64,000 nt of DNA from Crocinitomicaceae bacterium (GTDB lineage Bacteria; Bacteroidota; Bacteroidia; Flavobacteriales_D; Crocinitomicaceae), in contig JAIPAL010000001.1 in assembly GCA_021740085.1 (NCBI GenBank), forward strand, positions 248,001 to 312,000, in the 5' to 3' direction. A program made the position numbers and the translations under genes. Every line of letters starts with the position of its first letter. Position 1 is the stretch's first letter. Of this stretch, positions 1-8,565 are shown one piece after another. The notes beneath the pieces were generated by a model. That model ran no database searches. It was not told the DNA's origin and saw only the letters and a list, made by a program, of their open reading frames with translations.

Positions 1-2195
1 GATTTTTTCAAAAGGATCCATCTCGATATATAGCAGAATTGTGGATGGCTCGAATTTACATTGAGCAAAACAAGTTTTCGGAAGCGAAACTTTTGCTAGA
101 TGAACTCCAGGAAACAGCGCTTGTTCAAAAAAAGAGTTCCCTGAAAAGTGTCTTGGCACTATTTAAAAAGAAAGACCCAACGGTAGAAGTGGCGCCTAAA
201 ATGTCTAAAGGCTTACAGTTGGAAATTTTTAAGACGCAAGCGGATCTAGCTGTCAAAAGAAAGCAATTTGGGGAAGCGGCCTTCTCGCTGACAAATGCTG
301 TTGCCAAATCGAATAACAAACAAGACAAAGCCCGCCTTCATTTTATTCTGGGTCAAATTTACCAGCAGAGTGGTCAAATTGATTCGGCACAATATAATTA
401 TTCAAAAGCGCTATCTGCTTCAGCACTTTATGAAGTGTCTTTTAATGCAAGACTGAATAGAGCCATGCTAGGAAATAACAGTAAGTTGAGCAAAGGCCTT
501 GATAAAATGTTAAAGGACGCCAAAAATGCGCCCTTTAAAGATCAAATTTATTATGCAAAAGCAGCCTTGGAAATGAATCGAGGGAACAGCAGCTTGGCGA
601 AAAACTATTACACGAATTCTGCCTTTTACTCCACCACGAATAAACGTCAAAAAGCACTATCCTACGAGAAATTAGGAGATATTTCGTTTGATGAAAAATC
701 CTACATTAACGCGCAAAAATATTACGATTCTTGTGTGCGAAGCATGCCTGACATCTACACGAATTCGGAACAAGTTAAGTCAAAGGCAGTTAAATTACTG
801 GATTTAGTTAATGCGCTTGAAAAATCAATCTACGAAGATAGTGTGCAACGAATTGCTAAAATGCCGGAAAAAGCGCAGACAGAATTCCTTAAGCAGCTAA
901 TCAAAAACATGAAGGAGGAAGAACAAAAGCGGAAAGAAGCAGAAGCCGCCAAGTTACTAGCCTTGCAAGCTCAATCGAACACGAACCAAAACGGGTCGAC
1001 CAACAAATGGTATTTCAACAATCAGAAATTGAAAGAGGAAGGCTTTAATGAATTCCGGAAAATGTGGGGGGACAGAGAAGATAAAGACGATTGGAGACGA
1101 TCCAGTAAAATTGTTTTCACGGAATTCAAAGAAGACGATGAAAACAAAGAAGACACCAACCTTGTAGCACAAGTAATTGACGAAGCGGTCGATGAATATA
1201 CCGTGGAAGGATTGAGAAAGAAATTACCATTAACAGATAGTCTTTTTGAGATCTCGGTAGTAGCAGAAATTGAAGCGCTGTATACTTCGGGAGTTCTATT
1301 TAAAGAGCTACTGAATGAAAATGAGTTAGCGATGGCTCAATTCCAAAAAATATTGGCTAAAAAGAGAAGTAGCAACACCGATCTTTCCGCCGCTTTTCAA
1401 TTGTATAAATTGAATGAGAACAATGGCTCAGGGGCTAAATATAAAGAGTATATCGTAAAGAATTATCCTAATTCTGATGTCGCCAATTATTTCAAAGACC
1501 CTGACTTTTTTGTGAAGCAAAAAGAAGGAAGAATAGCCGCTCAAAAAGATTATGTAGGCCTTGTGGAAAGATATGAAAAGAAAGAGTATCAGGCGGTTTA
1601 CGATGCTTCAGAGTTAATTGTCGTTGGAGATAAATCAAATGCCCTTCGAGCTGAATACATGTTGCTAAATGTGTTGGCCGCGGGACAATTAACAGAAGAT
1701 AAAAAATCCTTACTTCCAAAATTAACAAGGATTATAGACGAAAAACCAGGTACGCTACAAGCTATTAGGGCAAAGGAAATGATTGATATAATCAATAATG
1801 GAATTTCAAAAAATGAGCCCTTACCAACTCCCAAGCCAAGCATGTTTGTATATAATGATGCCGTAACGCAATTCGTGATGATTCTAATGGATGAAGAGGA
1901 AGATGTCAACGATGCAAAAAATGACATTTCCGACTTTACAGCGAAGAAATATAAAAACATAAAATTAAAAGTTCAAAGCAAATTAACCCTTAAAGAAACC
2001 TCTTTTGTCCTCGTCGCTGAGTTTGCTTCTGTTAAATTAGCAAGTGATTATATCGTTGCCTACAAAGCAGGATACGAAGAGTTGGATCAGTGGCAAAACA
2101 ATAGAATTCAGATTATTACTCAAGAAAATTTGAAAAAGTTAATAGAATCAAGTAACTTTGAATTGTATAAAGAGTTTTACGACCTTAATTACTGA
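1..2195 (+). CDS. sprE: SprE/PorW-like TPR lipoprotein of gliding motility/type IX secretion (5' end missing)
   Basis: The reading frame is open from base 3 with no start, so the N-terminus (signal peptide, lipobox) lies outside the window. About 730 residues are visible. Helical TPR-type repeats fill the first part, for example around visible residues 95-130 (LGQIYQQSGQ-type A/B helices). A charged linker follows at about 295-385, then more repeats. The C-terminal approximately 110 residues are compact (motif MFVYNDAVTQFVM). In the family SprE/PorW is an outer-membrane lipoprotein needed for T9SS function. The identification rests on overall architecture, the C-terminal module and the bactofilin and AtpZ neighbours. 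A generic TPR protein is the alternative. The bactofilin gene starts 3 bases after the stop. Confidence 0.72.
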   Translation, partial: FFQKDPSRYIAELWMARIYIEQNKFSEAKLLLDELQETALVQKKSSLKSVLALFKKKDPTVEVAPKMSKGLQLEIFKTQADLAVKRKQFGEAAFSLTNAVAKSNNKQDKARLHFILGQIYQQSGQIDSAQYNYSKALSASALYEVSFNARLNRAMLGNNSKLSKGLDKMLKDAKNAPFKDQIYYAKAALEMNRGNSSLAKNYYTNSAFYSTTNKRQKALSYEKLGDISFDEKSYINAQKYYDSCVRSMPDIYTNSEQVKSKAVKLLDLVNALEKSIYEDSVQRIAKMPEKAQTEFLKQLIKNMKEEEQKRKEAEAAKLLALQAQSNTNQNGSTNKWYFNNQKLKEEGFNEFRKMWGDREDKDDWRRSSKIVFTEFKEDDENKEDTNLVAQVIDEAVDEYTVEGLRKKLPLTDSLFEISVVAEIEALYTSGVLFKELLNENELAMAQFQKILAKKRSSNTDLSAAFQLYKLNENNGSGAKYKEYIVKNYPNSDVANYFKDPDFFVKQKEGRIAAQKDYVGLVERYEKKEYQAVYDASELIVVGDKSNALRAEYMLLNVLAAGQLTEDKKSLLPKLTRIIDEKPGTLQAIRAKEMIDIINNGISKNEPLPTPKPSMFVYNDAVTQFVMILMDEEEDVNDAKNDISDFTAKKYKNIKLKVQSKLTLKETSFVLVAEFASVKLASDYIVAYKAGYEELDQWQNNRIQIITQENLKKLIESSNFELYKEFYDLNY

Positions 2196-2198
2196 TTT

Positions 2199-2609
2199 AT
2201 GTTAAAAAGAAAAGAATTTTTTGGAGGGAATACTTCCAACACTGATAGCACAGAATTTAATAAAATACTTTCGGGTACAGAATTTACAGGAGATATTGTT
2301 TCCGATTCTAATATTCAAATAGAAGGCGACATTATTGGTAATGTTTCATGTTCTGGAAAAGTATTGATTGGCTCCTCAGGAAAACTCAAGGGAAATCTTG
2401 TTTGTGTGAATGCTGAAATTGATGGAACGGTCCATGGCGAACTAACGGTTGAGAATTTGTTAACCATGCATTCTACGGCTAGAATAAAAGGCGATATCCA
2501 ATCTACGAAGTTAACTATTGAGGAAGGAGCCTATTTTGAAGGGGCTTGTGTCATGAAATCACCTATGACCACCACCACCTTTACTGCTGACTTAGAAGAA
2601 GAAGATTAA
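2199..2609 (+). CDS. Bactofilin (polymer-forming cytoskeletal protein)
   Basis: This 136-residue protein has a short disordered N-terminus (about 1-22) and acidic C-terminus around a core of repeated G-[DN]-[IV] turns (FTGDIVSD, EGDIIGN, KLKGNL, RIKGDI). That spacing is typical of the right-handed beta-helix of bactofilins (DUF583). Bactofilins self-assemble into filaments at the inner membrane and often place envelope enzymes. There is no membrane segment. It starts 3 bases after the sprE-like stop, so the two are probably co-transcribed. What it scaffolds here cannot be told from sequence. Confidence 0.9.
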   Translation: MLKRKEFFGGNTSNTDSTEFNKILSGTEFTGDIVSDSNIQIEGDIIGNVSCSGKVLIGSSGKLKGNLVCVNAEIDGTVHGELTVENLLTMHSTARIKGDIQSTKLTIEEGAYFEGACVMKSPMTTTTFTADLEEED

Positions 2610-2610
2610 G

Positions 2611-2616
2611 GAGGAA
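2611..2616 (+). promoter_or_regulatory. Strong Shine-Dalgarno site for the TTG start of atpZ
   Basis: A purine run (AAGGAGGAAAA, about 2608-2618) lies 4 to 10 bases before TTG at 2622. Most genes in this window have no such motif, so this one supports the non-ATG start. Confidence 0.6.
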
Positions 2617-2621
2617 AATCC

Positions 2622-2825
2622 TTGAAACCAAAAATTAAATTAGTTGCCAAGTATTCTTCACAAGGAATTCAAATGGCAGCAATTATTGCTTCATTTGCTT
2701 TTCTCGGGGATTATTTAGACAGCTATTTTAGATCTAAAAATGCGTATTGGACAGCAGGACTGCTTGTTCTTGGGGTCTTTGTTTCATTATATCTTGTAAT
2801 TAAGTCAGCCCTGAAAAATGAATAA
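2622..2825 (+). CDS. atpZ: AtpZ/AtpI-family membrane protein
   Basis: A 67-residue protein with two predicted transmembrane helices (about 15-31 and 42-62) joined by a short loop (DYLDSYF), the usual AtpZ/AtpI pattern. Members are small assembly or Mg2+/Ca2+-linked accessory proteins of F0F1 ATP synthase. The start is TTG at 2622, chosen because the strong Shine-Dalgarno run AAGGAGG sits just upstream, which is rare in Bacteroidota. The 3' end overlaps the next gene by 8 bases, indicating coupled translation. The ATP synthase genes that usually follow are absent here. Confidence 0.8.
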   Translation: MKPKIKLVAKYSSQGIQMAAIIASFAFLGDYLDSYFRSKNAYWTAGLLVLGVFVSLYLVIKSALKNE

Positions 2826-3210
2826 CAAGCGTCTTTTATTTCAGTACATTCGAAACACCCTGATTTCGTTTCTTTCGATTGCTTTATTGTATCTTATTTT
2901 CGCAGCCCTATTTTCCGCAGGAAGTTTTCCATCGAAGACAATTACATTAGCGCTAATTATCTTTTCCGTGCTGTTTTTTTCAGGATGGGCGGTAATGCTC
3001 CCCGCGATTTATAAAAATCCAAAGATGATATTAACAGGAATTATGTCACTTATCATCATTCAAATGTTGCTTTTTTTGTCATTTACGGCTGCAGTAGCGT
3101 ATGCTAATTCGCCAACAACGGTGGTGTTCCATGTATTGTACATGTTCCTTGGACTGATACTTCTGCAAGTGGTATGTATAGTAAAACACATAAAAGCGAC
3201 GCTTACTTAA
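2818..3210 (+). CDS. Small four-helix membrane protein of the ATP synthase accessory region
   Basis: A 130-residue, highly hydrophobic protein with four predicted membrane segments (about 10-33, 38-62, 70-92, 97-121) and no soluble domain. I do not recognise a named family. A similar small membrane protein commonly lies between atpZ and atpB in Bacteroidota, so a link with ATP synthase assembly is plausible, by position only. It overlaps atpZ by 8 bases at its start and the convergent M28 peptidase gene by 8 bases at its end. Confidence 0.7.
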   Translation: MNNKRLLFQYIRNTLISFLSIALLYLIFAALFSAGSFPSKTITLALIIFSVLFFSGWAVMLPAIYKNPKMILTGIMSLIIIQMLLFLSFTAAVAYANSPTTVVFHVLYMFLGLILLQVVCIVKHIKATLT

Positions 3211-4447
3211 TTTTCCTGATAAAGGTAAGGAGTAGTTGGTTCAGCGAATCAAATGCCTCAAAACTTAGGGCCTCATAGCGATCCTCCACATCGTGATAAT
3301 GTTTGTTTGGCCCCATCGTATAGATAAAAAATGCAGGTACCCCCGCTTCGGTAAAATAATAATGGTCTGAATTTGCGGCAGGTCCACGTGGCTTAATTTC
3401 TTTTAACAATCGCTTTTTAGCATTAATGGATTTCAATAAATCAAATTCCTTCGGAAACAAGGTAGAATTAACTACCGTTATTCCTTCTTCGCCACTTCCC
3501 ATAATGTCTAAGTTGAGCATAAAACGGATTTCTTTTAAGGGAATAATAGGATTCGTAGACATGTATTTTGATCCGAGTAATCCAATTTCTTCTCCTGCAA
3601 ATGCAACAAATAATACGTTGTATTTTATCGGATGCTTTATTAACTCCTCGGCCAAGTGAATTAACATGGCATTTCCACTAGCATTATCATTTCCACCAGG
3701 AAAATAGGTTTCGCTGCCCATTCGGCCTAAGTGATCATAATGTGCTGAAATAAGAAGTGTCTTTTTTGTTTTTGCTTTTCCTGCGCAGAATCCAATCACG
3801 TTATTGGCAACATGATTTCGTATATGTTTTTGTTCCAGATCAAGATAAAGCATAGCGGGAAGTTCTTTAAACGCGGACTTTAAAATGATTAAATGCAAGG
3901 CCTTACTCGCTTCTTGACTTACCGACCAGGTTAGTTTTTCATCGGTGATTTCTATAATTGGATAAGAAGCGGCTAGTCCTGCGATTTTGGTTTTTATAAG
4001 TTTAAGGGAATCTTTAGATAGGCCTGTATAGTCAATTACGATAGCCTCCTCTTTTTTAAGCGTGAAAGTTGATTTGCTAATTGAAAGAAATTCATTGGGA
4101 GTAAAATAGATCAAGCTAAGCTTCCCTTTCATGCCGGCGGAATTTGGGGCCACTAAAAAATCGATTCCGGGCCGCAAGGTGTCTGATTCAGTATAAACCA
4201 GCATCTTTCCTGGAAAGGTATTAACGGGAAACGAAAAAGATTGAAAGTAAGAGCCTTCAATGGGTGACAGCCCTATTTTTTTAAAGTGTTGGGAAATGTA
4301 TGCTGCCGCAATAGAATCTCCCTGATTGACATATCCTCTTCCGTGGAATGCTGGGGAACACAATTGCTTGGTATAAGCGCGAAAGTCGACTTGCTGTCCC
4401 CAGGAGGAGAAAGCAAAACAGGTGCTAAGCAGCAGGGCTATTCGCAT
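3203..4447 (-). CDS. M28-family zinc aminopeptidase, secreted
   Basis: A 414-residue protein with an N-terminal signal peptide (about 1-18). The C-terminal half is an M28 di-zinc exopeptidase domain. The family's ligands and catalytic residues are visible: H236 in AHYDH, D254 in GGNDNASG, E286/E287 in AGEEIG, D314 in LNLD and H362 in SDHYYF. It should cleave N-terminal residues from peptides outside the inner membrane. The middle region (about 80-210) probably holds a PA-like insert. Its start overlaps the end of the upstream minus-strand gene by 23 bases, suggesting one operon. Substrate is unknown. Confidence 0.88.
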   Translation of the reverse strand: MRIALLLSTCFAFSSWGQQVDFRAYTKQLCSPAFHGRGYVNQGDSIAAAYISQHFKKIGLSPIEGSYFQSFSFPVNTFPGKMLVYTESDTLRPGIDFLVAPNSAGMKGKLSLIYFTPNEFLSISKSTFTLKKEEAIVIDYTGLSKDSLKLIKTKIAGLAASYPIIEITDEKLTWSVSQEASKALHLIILKSAFKELPAMLYLDLEQKHIRNHVANNVIGFCAGKAKTKKTLLISAHYDHLGRMGSETYFPGGNDNASGNAMLIHLAEELIKHPIKYNVLFVAFAGEEIGLLGSKYMSTNPIIPLKEIRFMLNLDIMGSGEEGITVVNSTLFPKEFDLLKSINAKKRLLKEIKPRGPAANSDHYYFTEAGVPAFFIYTMGPNKHYHDVEDRYEALSFEAFDSLNQLLLTFIRKIK

Positions 4448-5306
4448 ATCTCCTGCATATTTTTAGAACGAACTCTTCAATAATTTCGAAAGATTTTACA
4501 AAGTTCCATGCATTTGATTCTGCATTGCCAATTAAGACCAAAATCGCTCCGGCCATATTCTGTTGCTCATTAAGGTTTTTAACTGCTGTGCCAAAAGCCT
4601 CGCTTGATCCTCCGAAAAGCGCATTGATATATTGTAGTTTTTCTGTCAAGGTAAATGACCCTGCCAAGCTTTCTAGTGGTAGTATCGCTCTTTCTCCACG
4701 GATGTTCTTTTCCATTGCGCGAAACTGTGCTATCATAGGGTGGTCGCTTGCAACGATGTGTTGGTCATTTCTATCTTCCGATTCATTCGAAAAGCTAATG
4801 GTGGTGACCTCTTCTTTATTGATAACAATAATTGAATCACCTTCTTCTATGGTTGCCGCGTGTTCTTTTATGATAGTCTCTTCTGTTATACCATGCTCGT
4901 CTTCAATCGTAGTGGTCTCTGAATAATGTTCTTCAATCGTTTTGTCCGATTCGGGTTCTAATAAAGCCTCTTCTTCATCGCTGAATAAACTGAAATCAAA
5001 AGGTTTACTAGCTGGCGGGGTGTCATTTACTTCAATTACAGGAGTCTCGCTAACTACCGGAGTTTCGATAGTTTCAATAACGGTCTCTTCTATCGCTTCG
5101 AAAGCAGGGACAGAACTCTTTACTTCAGGACTTTTATCTCCATTGTTTTTGGCTGCCATTTCTTCGTAAACCTTATACCGGAGAATTATTAATTGTTCTT
5201 GTAACAAGTTACATTGCGTTACCAAAAAATCCAAGTCTTCTAAATTGATATCTTGCTCTTCTATGGCTTTGATGTGCATTGAAATGGAACTAATAAGTTT
5301 TTTCAT
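4425..5306 (-). CDS. Acidic protein of unknown function with conserved-looking C-terminal helical domain
   Basis: A 293-residue soluble protein with no signal peptide. It has three parts: a helical N-terminus (1-55, likely coiled coil), a long acidic Glu/Thr/Val-rich low-complexity linker (about 65-190), and a compact helical C-terminus (about 195-293, starting near NIRGERAILPLE) that looks like the functional module. I do not recognise a family. The layout suggests two small domains tied by a flexible tether. It precedes and overlaps the M28 peptidase gene, but that does not reveal its role. Confidence 0.7.
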   Translation of the reverse strand: MKKLISSISMHIKAIEEQDINLEDLDFLVTQCNLLQEQLIILRYKVYEEMAAKNNGDKSPEVKSSVPAFEAIEETVIETIETPVVSETPVIEVNDTPPASKPFDFSLFSDEEEALLEPESDKTIEEHYSETTTIEDEHGITEETIIKEHAATIEEGDSIIVINKEEVTTISFSNESEDRNDQHIVASDHPMIAQFRAMEKNIRGERAILPLESLAGSFTLTEKLQYINALFGGSSEAFGTAVKNLNEQQNMAGAILVLIGNAESNAWNFVKSFEIIEEFVLKICRRYANSPAA

Positions 5307-5434
5307 TTGGTATAATTTTATAATTTTTCAACTGTTTATTGAAGTTAATAGTTTTTTTTTCTACTTAATAAATCAATTTATCTTCCTTAGTTGTCAAAAT
5401 TAGAAAACCTATCGCTATCATTGTGATAATAATA

Positions 5435-5459
5435 AAAAATATTTATTATTTATAAATTT
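5435..5459 (+). repeat. AT-rich direct repeat, left copy
   Basis: A 25-base sequence of A and T only that recurs at 5642-5666 with 24 of 25 bases identical. The two copies bracket the double palindrome. Low complexity weakens the case for shared origin. Confidence 0.45.
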
Positions 5460-5505
5460 CAAAAAATATTTGAATGGTCTTAATTATACCACAAGACTAT
5501 TACAT

Positions 5506-5561
5506 AACCCCATAGGGGTTGAATGTTTTTAGCGCTGGATGTAATCCAGCGCTAAAAAACA
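5506..5561. repeat. REP-like double palindrome
   Basis: Two hairpins lie next to each other. The first has arms AACCCC/GGGGTT around ATA (5506-5520). The second has 17-base arms (5524-5540 and 5544-5561, one extra A on the right) around GTA, with core AGCGCTGGAT/ATCCAGCGCT. T-runs and A-runs flank the second, so it resembles a bidirectional terminator. However, it sits between divergent genes where no terminator is needed. The layout, a C4/G4 palindrome followed by GAATGTTT and a second GC-rich palindrome, resembles dispersed REP/RAYT-type repeats. No second copy is in this window. Confidence 0.5.
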
Positions 5562-5641
5562 TGAGATAGTTCCCTTTTTGGCATGTATTTTTAGTTAAAA
5601 TCATGACAAAAAGATTTTGTGGTTAGAAAGCGATCAGTCAG

Positions 5642-5666
5642 AAAAATATTTATTATTTTTAAATTT
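5642..5666 (+). repeat. AT-rich direct repeat, right copy
   Basis: Right-hand partner of 5435-5459, differing by a single T for A. It ends 14 bases before the tdk start codon, so it may also carry part of the tdk promoter or leader. Confidence 0.45.
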
Positions 5667-5680
5667 AAAAAAAGACATAG

Positions 5681-6256
5681 ATGTTTTTAGAACAATTTCC
5701 CGGAGAGGGTAGGCAACATGGTTGGATTGAAGTAATATGCGGATCGATGTTCTCCGGCAAGACAGAAGAACTTATTAGAAGAATTAAAAGAACGCAATTT
5801 GCCAATCAAAGCTTGCTTTTATTTAAGCCTGCTATTGACAACCGTTACAGTGAAAGCAACGTGGTTAGTCACCAAGGTAATGCCGTTGAAGCACTTCTAA
5901 TTAATGATTCTTCTGAAATATTATCGGCATGGAAGAATGAAAAAGTAGTAGCAATCGATGAGGCACAATTTTTTGACGATGGTATTATTGAAGTCTGTCA
6001 TATTATAGCATCTAAAGGGGCGAGGGTAATCATCGCAGGCTTAGATATGGATTATACGGGGAAGCCTTTTGGTCCGATGCCGAATCTTTTATCCATTGCA
6101 GAATATGTTACCAAAGTCCATGCAATTTGTCTTTCATGTGGTAATTTAGCACAGTTTTCTCATCGTACAGCAAACGAATCAGGGCAAGTATTGGTGGGTG
6201 CTGTAGAAAAATACCAACCGCTTTGCCGTTCATGTTTCAATAAACTTACTACTTGA
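5681..6256 (+). CDS. tdk: Thymidine kinase, type II
   Basis: A 191-residue cytosolic enzyme that phosphorylates thymidine to dTMP with ATP in pyrimidine salvage. The P-loop GSMFSGKT is at 21-28, the DEAQFF motif with catalytic base E94 at 93-98, and the nucleoside lasso region at about 120-145. Four structural zinc cysteines are present at C150, C153, C182 and C185. Length matches the family. The stop overlaps the TTG start of murF-alr by 4 bases, so translation is probably coupled, an arrangement often seen in Bacteroidota. Confidence 0.95.
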   Translation: MFLEQFPGEGRQHGWIEVICGSMFSGKTEELIRRIKRTQFANQSLLLFKPAIDNRYSESNVVSHQGNAVEALLINDSSEILSAWKNEKVVAIDEAQFFDDGIIEVCHIIASKGARVIIAGLDMDYTGKPFGPMPNLLSIAEYVTKVHAICLSCGNLAQFSHRTANESGQVLVGAVEKYQPLCRSCFNKLTT

Positions 6257-8553
6257 ATTTAGCAATTGACGTATCAAGACTTATACAAATTAGTAAAGCC
6301 GAAGTTGTTGGAACAATACCGGCGGACCTTCTCCTAAACTCAATTTCTGTTGATACCAGAAAAATTATTGATGGTTCCCAGCTTGCTTTTTACGCTTTGC
6401 AAGGTGAATTCAAAGATGGTAATGAATTTATTAATGATGCTTATTCAAAAGGAGTCCGTGTTTTCGTTGTAACAAAAAAACCGAATACACCCCTTGAAAA
6501 TGCTTGCTTCCTAGTGGTCAAAGACGCATTAACAGCACTTCAGTCTTTAGCGAAATTCCACCGAGATCAATTTCAATTTCCGGTAATTGCCATTACGGGT
6601 AGTGTTGGTAAAACAACCACAAAAGAATGGCTGTATCATTTATTATCGACCCAATATCGAATCATTAGAAGTCCGAAAAGTTATAATTCTCAACTTGGTG
6701 TAGCTCTTTCCTTGCTTGAATTAAACGATGACTGCGATGTGGCGATAATTGAGGTGGGAATATCCCGCCCCGGTGAAATGGAAGTACAAGAAAAAATGGT
6801 GTCTCCTGACATTGCCGTATTAACAAACATAGGAACGGCTCATTTAGAAAACTTCAAGGATTTCTCCCATCTATGTATGGAAAAATCAATGTTGTTTTCA
6901 AGGTCCAAAAAGACATTCTTAGGCCCTGGCATTCATCTTGGCGACCTTCCATTTCTTAATGAAGGAGATATAATCAACATGGATACAGAAGAATTGCGTT
7001 CGCTTCCATTTGATGACGCTGCTAGTAAAATGTCAGCGACAATAGCTATTGCCATCGCTAAATTTTTAAAGGTTCCCATTGAAAAAATAAGGGCCGCCAT
7101 TCCTTCATTGCCTCGCTTGGCCATGCGCTTAGAAACGTATGAAGGCGTATACAATAACTTGATCATTAATGACACCTACAACTTAGATCTTGAGGCACTA
7201 AAGCATTCCTTGGAATTTCAAGCGTCTATCGCTAACAAGCGCCCAAGGGTCCTGATTATTGGCTTGCACGAACAAGATTCACCTATGCTAGAAAAGATTT
7301 ATAGCATAGCGAAATCATTTAATTTAAACGAAATTCATGTCGTGAATAGCGGCAATGAGCCCTCTTTTACCTTTGAAAATTCGGTTGTACTGATAAAAGG
7401 AACGAGAAAATCAAACATGCAAAAATGGGCCATGCACCTCAAACTACGAAAGCATAAGACGCAAATAGAAATTAATTTATCAGCAGTAAGACACAACCTT
7501 GTAGAATATAAAGAGAGTTTGCACAAGGAAACAAAAATCTTAGTAATGGTAAAAGCGCAAGCTTATGGAAGTGGATTGGTCCGAATAGCTCAGTTTATTG
7601 AAAAAACCGGCGTTGATTATTTGGGCGTTGCTTATGTAGACGAAGGCGTTGAACTTAGAAAAGCAGGTGTTTTATTGCCAATTCTGGTCATGAATGCCGA
7701 AGAAGAAGCTTTTGGGGATTGCATTAATTATAATTTAGAACCAGCGATTTATTCTTTTGAGCAACTTGATGCGCTTCTTCATGAATTAATAGCGCAAAGC
7801 AAGGACGGCTTCCCCGTTCACCTGAAGTTTGATACCGGAATGAATCGCTTAGGGTTTTTACCAAATGAAGTCCGAAAATTGGTTGACATCATTCGATCAC
7901 AACCCGAAATTTGCATTAAAAGTGTGTATTCTCATTTAGCAGAATCAGATAACAAAGAAAACCAGCGCTTTACTTTAGATCAAATTGAACGATTCTCTTC
8001 TTCTTGTGAACAAATCAAAACAGCGATCAACCAGCCTTTTTTGCGCCACATATTAAATTCCGATGGGATTGTAAATTTTGCAAGCAATCAATTTGACATG
8101 GTGCGAATGGGAATTGGTGTTTTTGGAATTAGTACAAATCCAGTTTGGAAAAAAAAGCTACAAACCGTTATAGCATGGAAAAGCACCATTTCTCAACTAA
8201 AAAAAGTAAGTAAAGGTCAAAGTGTTGGCTACAATCGCTCTTTTATTGCCCCAACGGATTTAACGATCGCTGTAATTCCAGTTGGTTATGGAGATGGCTA
8301 TAGACGAAGTTTAAGCAATGGAAAGGGTGGCGTGTTTATTCAAGGTGTTTTTTGTCCAACGGTAGGGAATGTTTGCATGGACATGATTATGGTGGATGTG
8401 ACTCACGTAAAGGCAAAATCAGGCGATGAGGTTGAAATCATTGGGCCGAATCAAGGGGTGGAAGAGTTGGCGATTCAAATGGGGACCATTCCCTATGAAT
8501 TATTAACGGGAATTTCTCAACGGGTTCATCGAAGTTATATGAATGAAGATTAA
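6253..8553 (+). CDS. murF-alr: Bifunctional MurF ligase / alanine racemase
   Basis: A 766-residue fusion supplying and using D-alanine for peptidoglycan. Residues 1 to about 395 are MurF (UDP-MurNAc-tripeptide:D-Ala-D-Ala ligase), with the ATP loop GSVGKTTTKE at 116-125 and the family motif NDTYNLD near 306-312. From about 402 it is a PLP alanine racemase, with PLP lysine K434 in VKAQAYGSG and catalytic Tyr660 in SVGY. The start is TTG at 6253, overlapping the tdk stop; no nearby ATG would keep the N-terminal domain. Known fusions are usually about 815-830 residues. Here the MurF central and C-terminal parts look about 50 residues shorter, while the key motifs remain. Confidence 0.92.
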   Translation: MNLAIDVSRLIQISKAEVVGTIPADLLLNSISVDTRKIIDGSQLAFYALQGEFKDGNEFINDAYSKGVRVFVVTKKPNTPLENACFLVVKDALTALQSLAKFHRDQFQFPVIAITGSVGKTTTKEWLYHLLSTQYRIIRSPKSYNSQLGVALSLLELNDDCDVAIIEVGISRPGEMEVQEKMVSPDIAVLTNIGTAHLENFKDFSHLCMEKSMLFSRSKKTFLGPGIHLGDLPFLNEGDIINMDTEELRSLPFDDAASKMSATIAIAIAKFLKVPIEKIRAAIPSLPRLAMRLETYEGVYNNLIINDTYNLDLEALKHSLEFQASIANKRPRVLIIGLHEQDSPMLEKIYSIAKSFNLNEIHVVNSGNEPSFTFENSVVLIKGTRKSNMQKWAMHLKLRKHKTQIEINLSAVRHNLVEYKESLHKETKILVMVKAQAYGSGLVRIAQFIEKTGVDYLGVAYVDEGVELRKAGVLLPILVMNAEEEAFGDCINYNLEPAIYSFEQLDALLHELIAQSKDGFPVHLKFDTGMNRLGFLPNEVRKLVDIIRSQPEICIKSVYSHLAESDNKENQRFTLDQIERFSSSCEQIKTAINQPFLRHILNSDGIVNFASNQFDMVRMGIGVFGISTNPVWKKKLQTVIAWKSTISQLKKVSKGQSVGYNRSFIAPTDLTIAVIPVGYGDGYRRSLSNGKGGVFIQGVFCPTVGNVCMDMIMVDVTHVKAKSGDEVEIIGPNQGVEELAIQMGTIPYELLTGISQRVHRSYMNED

Positions 8554-8565
8554 ATTGTAAAGACA

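Larger units (their letters stand above)
5307..5680. other. Divergent intergenic region with palindromes and a direct repeat
   Basis: 374 bases between the minus-strand gene starting at 5306 and tdk at 5681. It should contain promoters in both directions, although I see no good TAnnTTTG match. It holds two adjacent palindromes (5506-5520 and 5524-5561) and a 25-base AT-rich sequence present at 5435-5459 and again at 5642-5666 with one mismatch. No coding potential is seen. Confidence 0.6.

Noticed and set aside
5524-5561. Hairpin as an intrinsic terminator
   Set aside because: It lies between two divergent genes, so no transcript needs to end there. A repeat element fits better.
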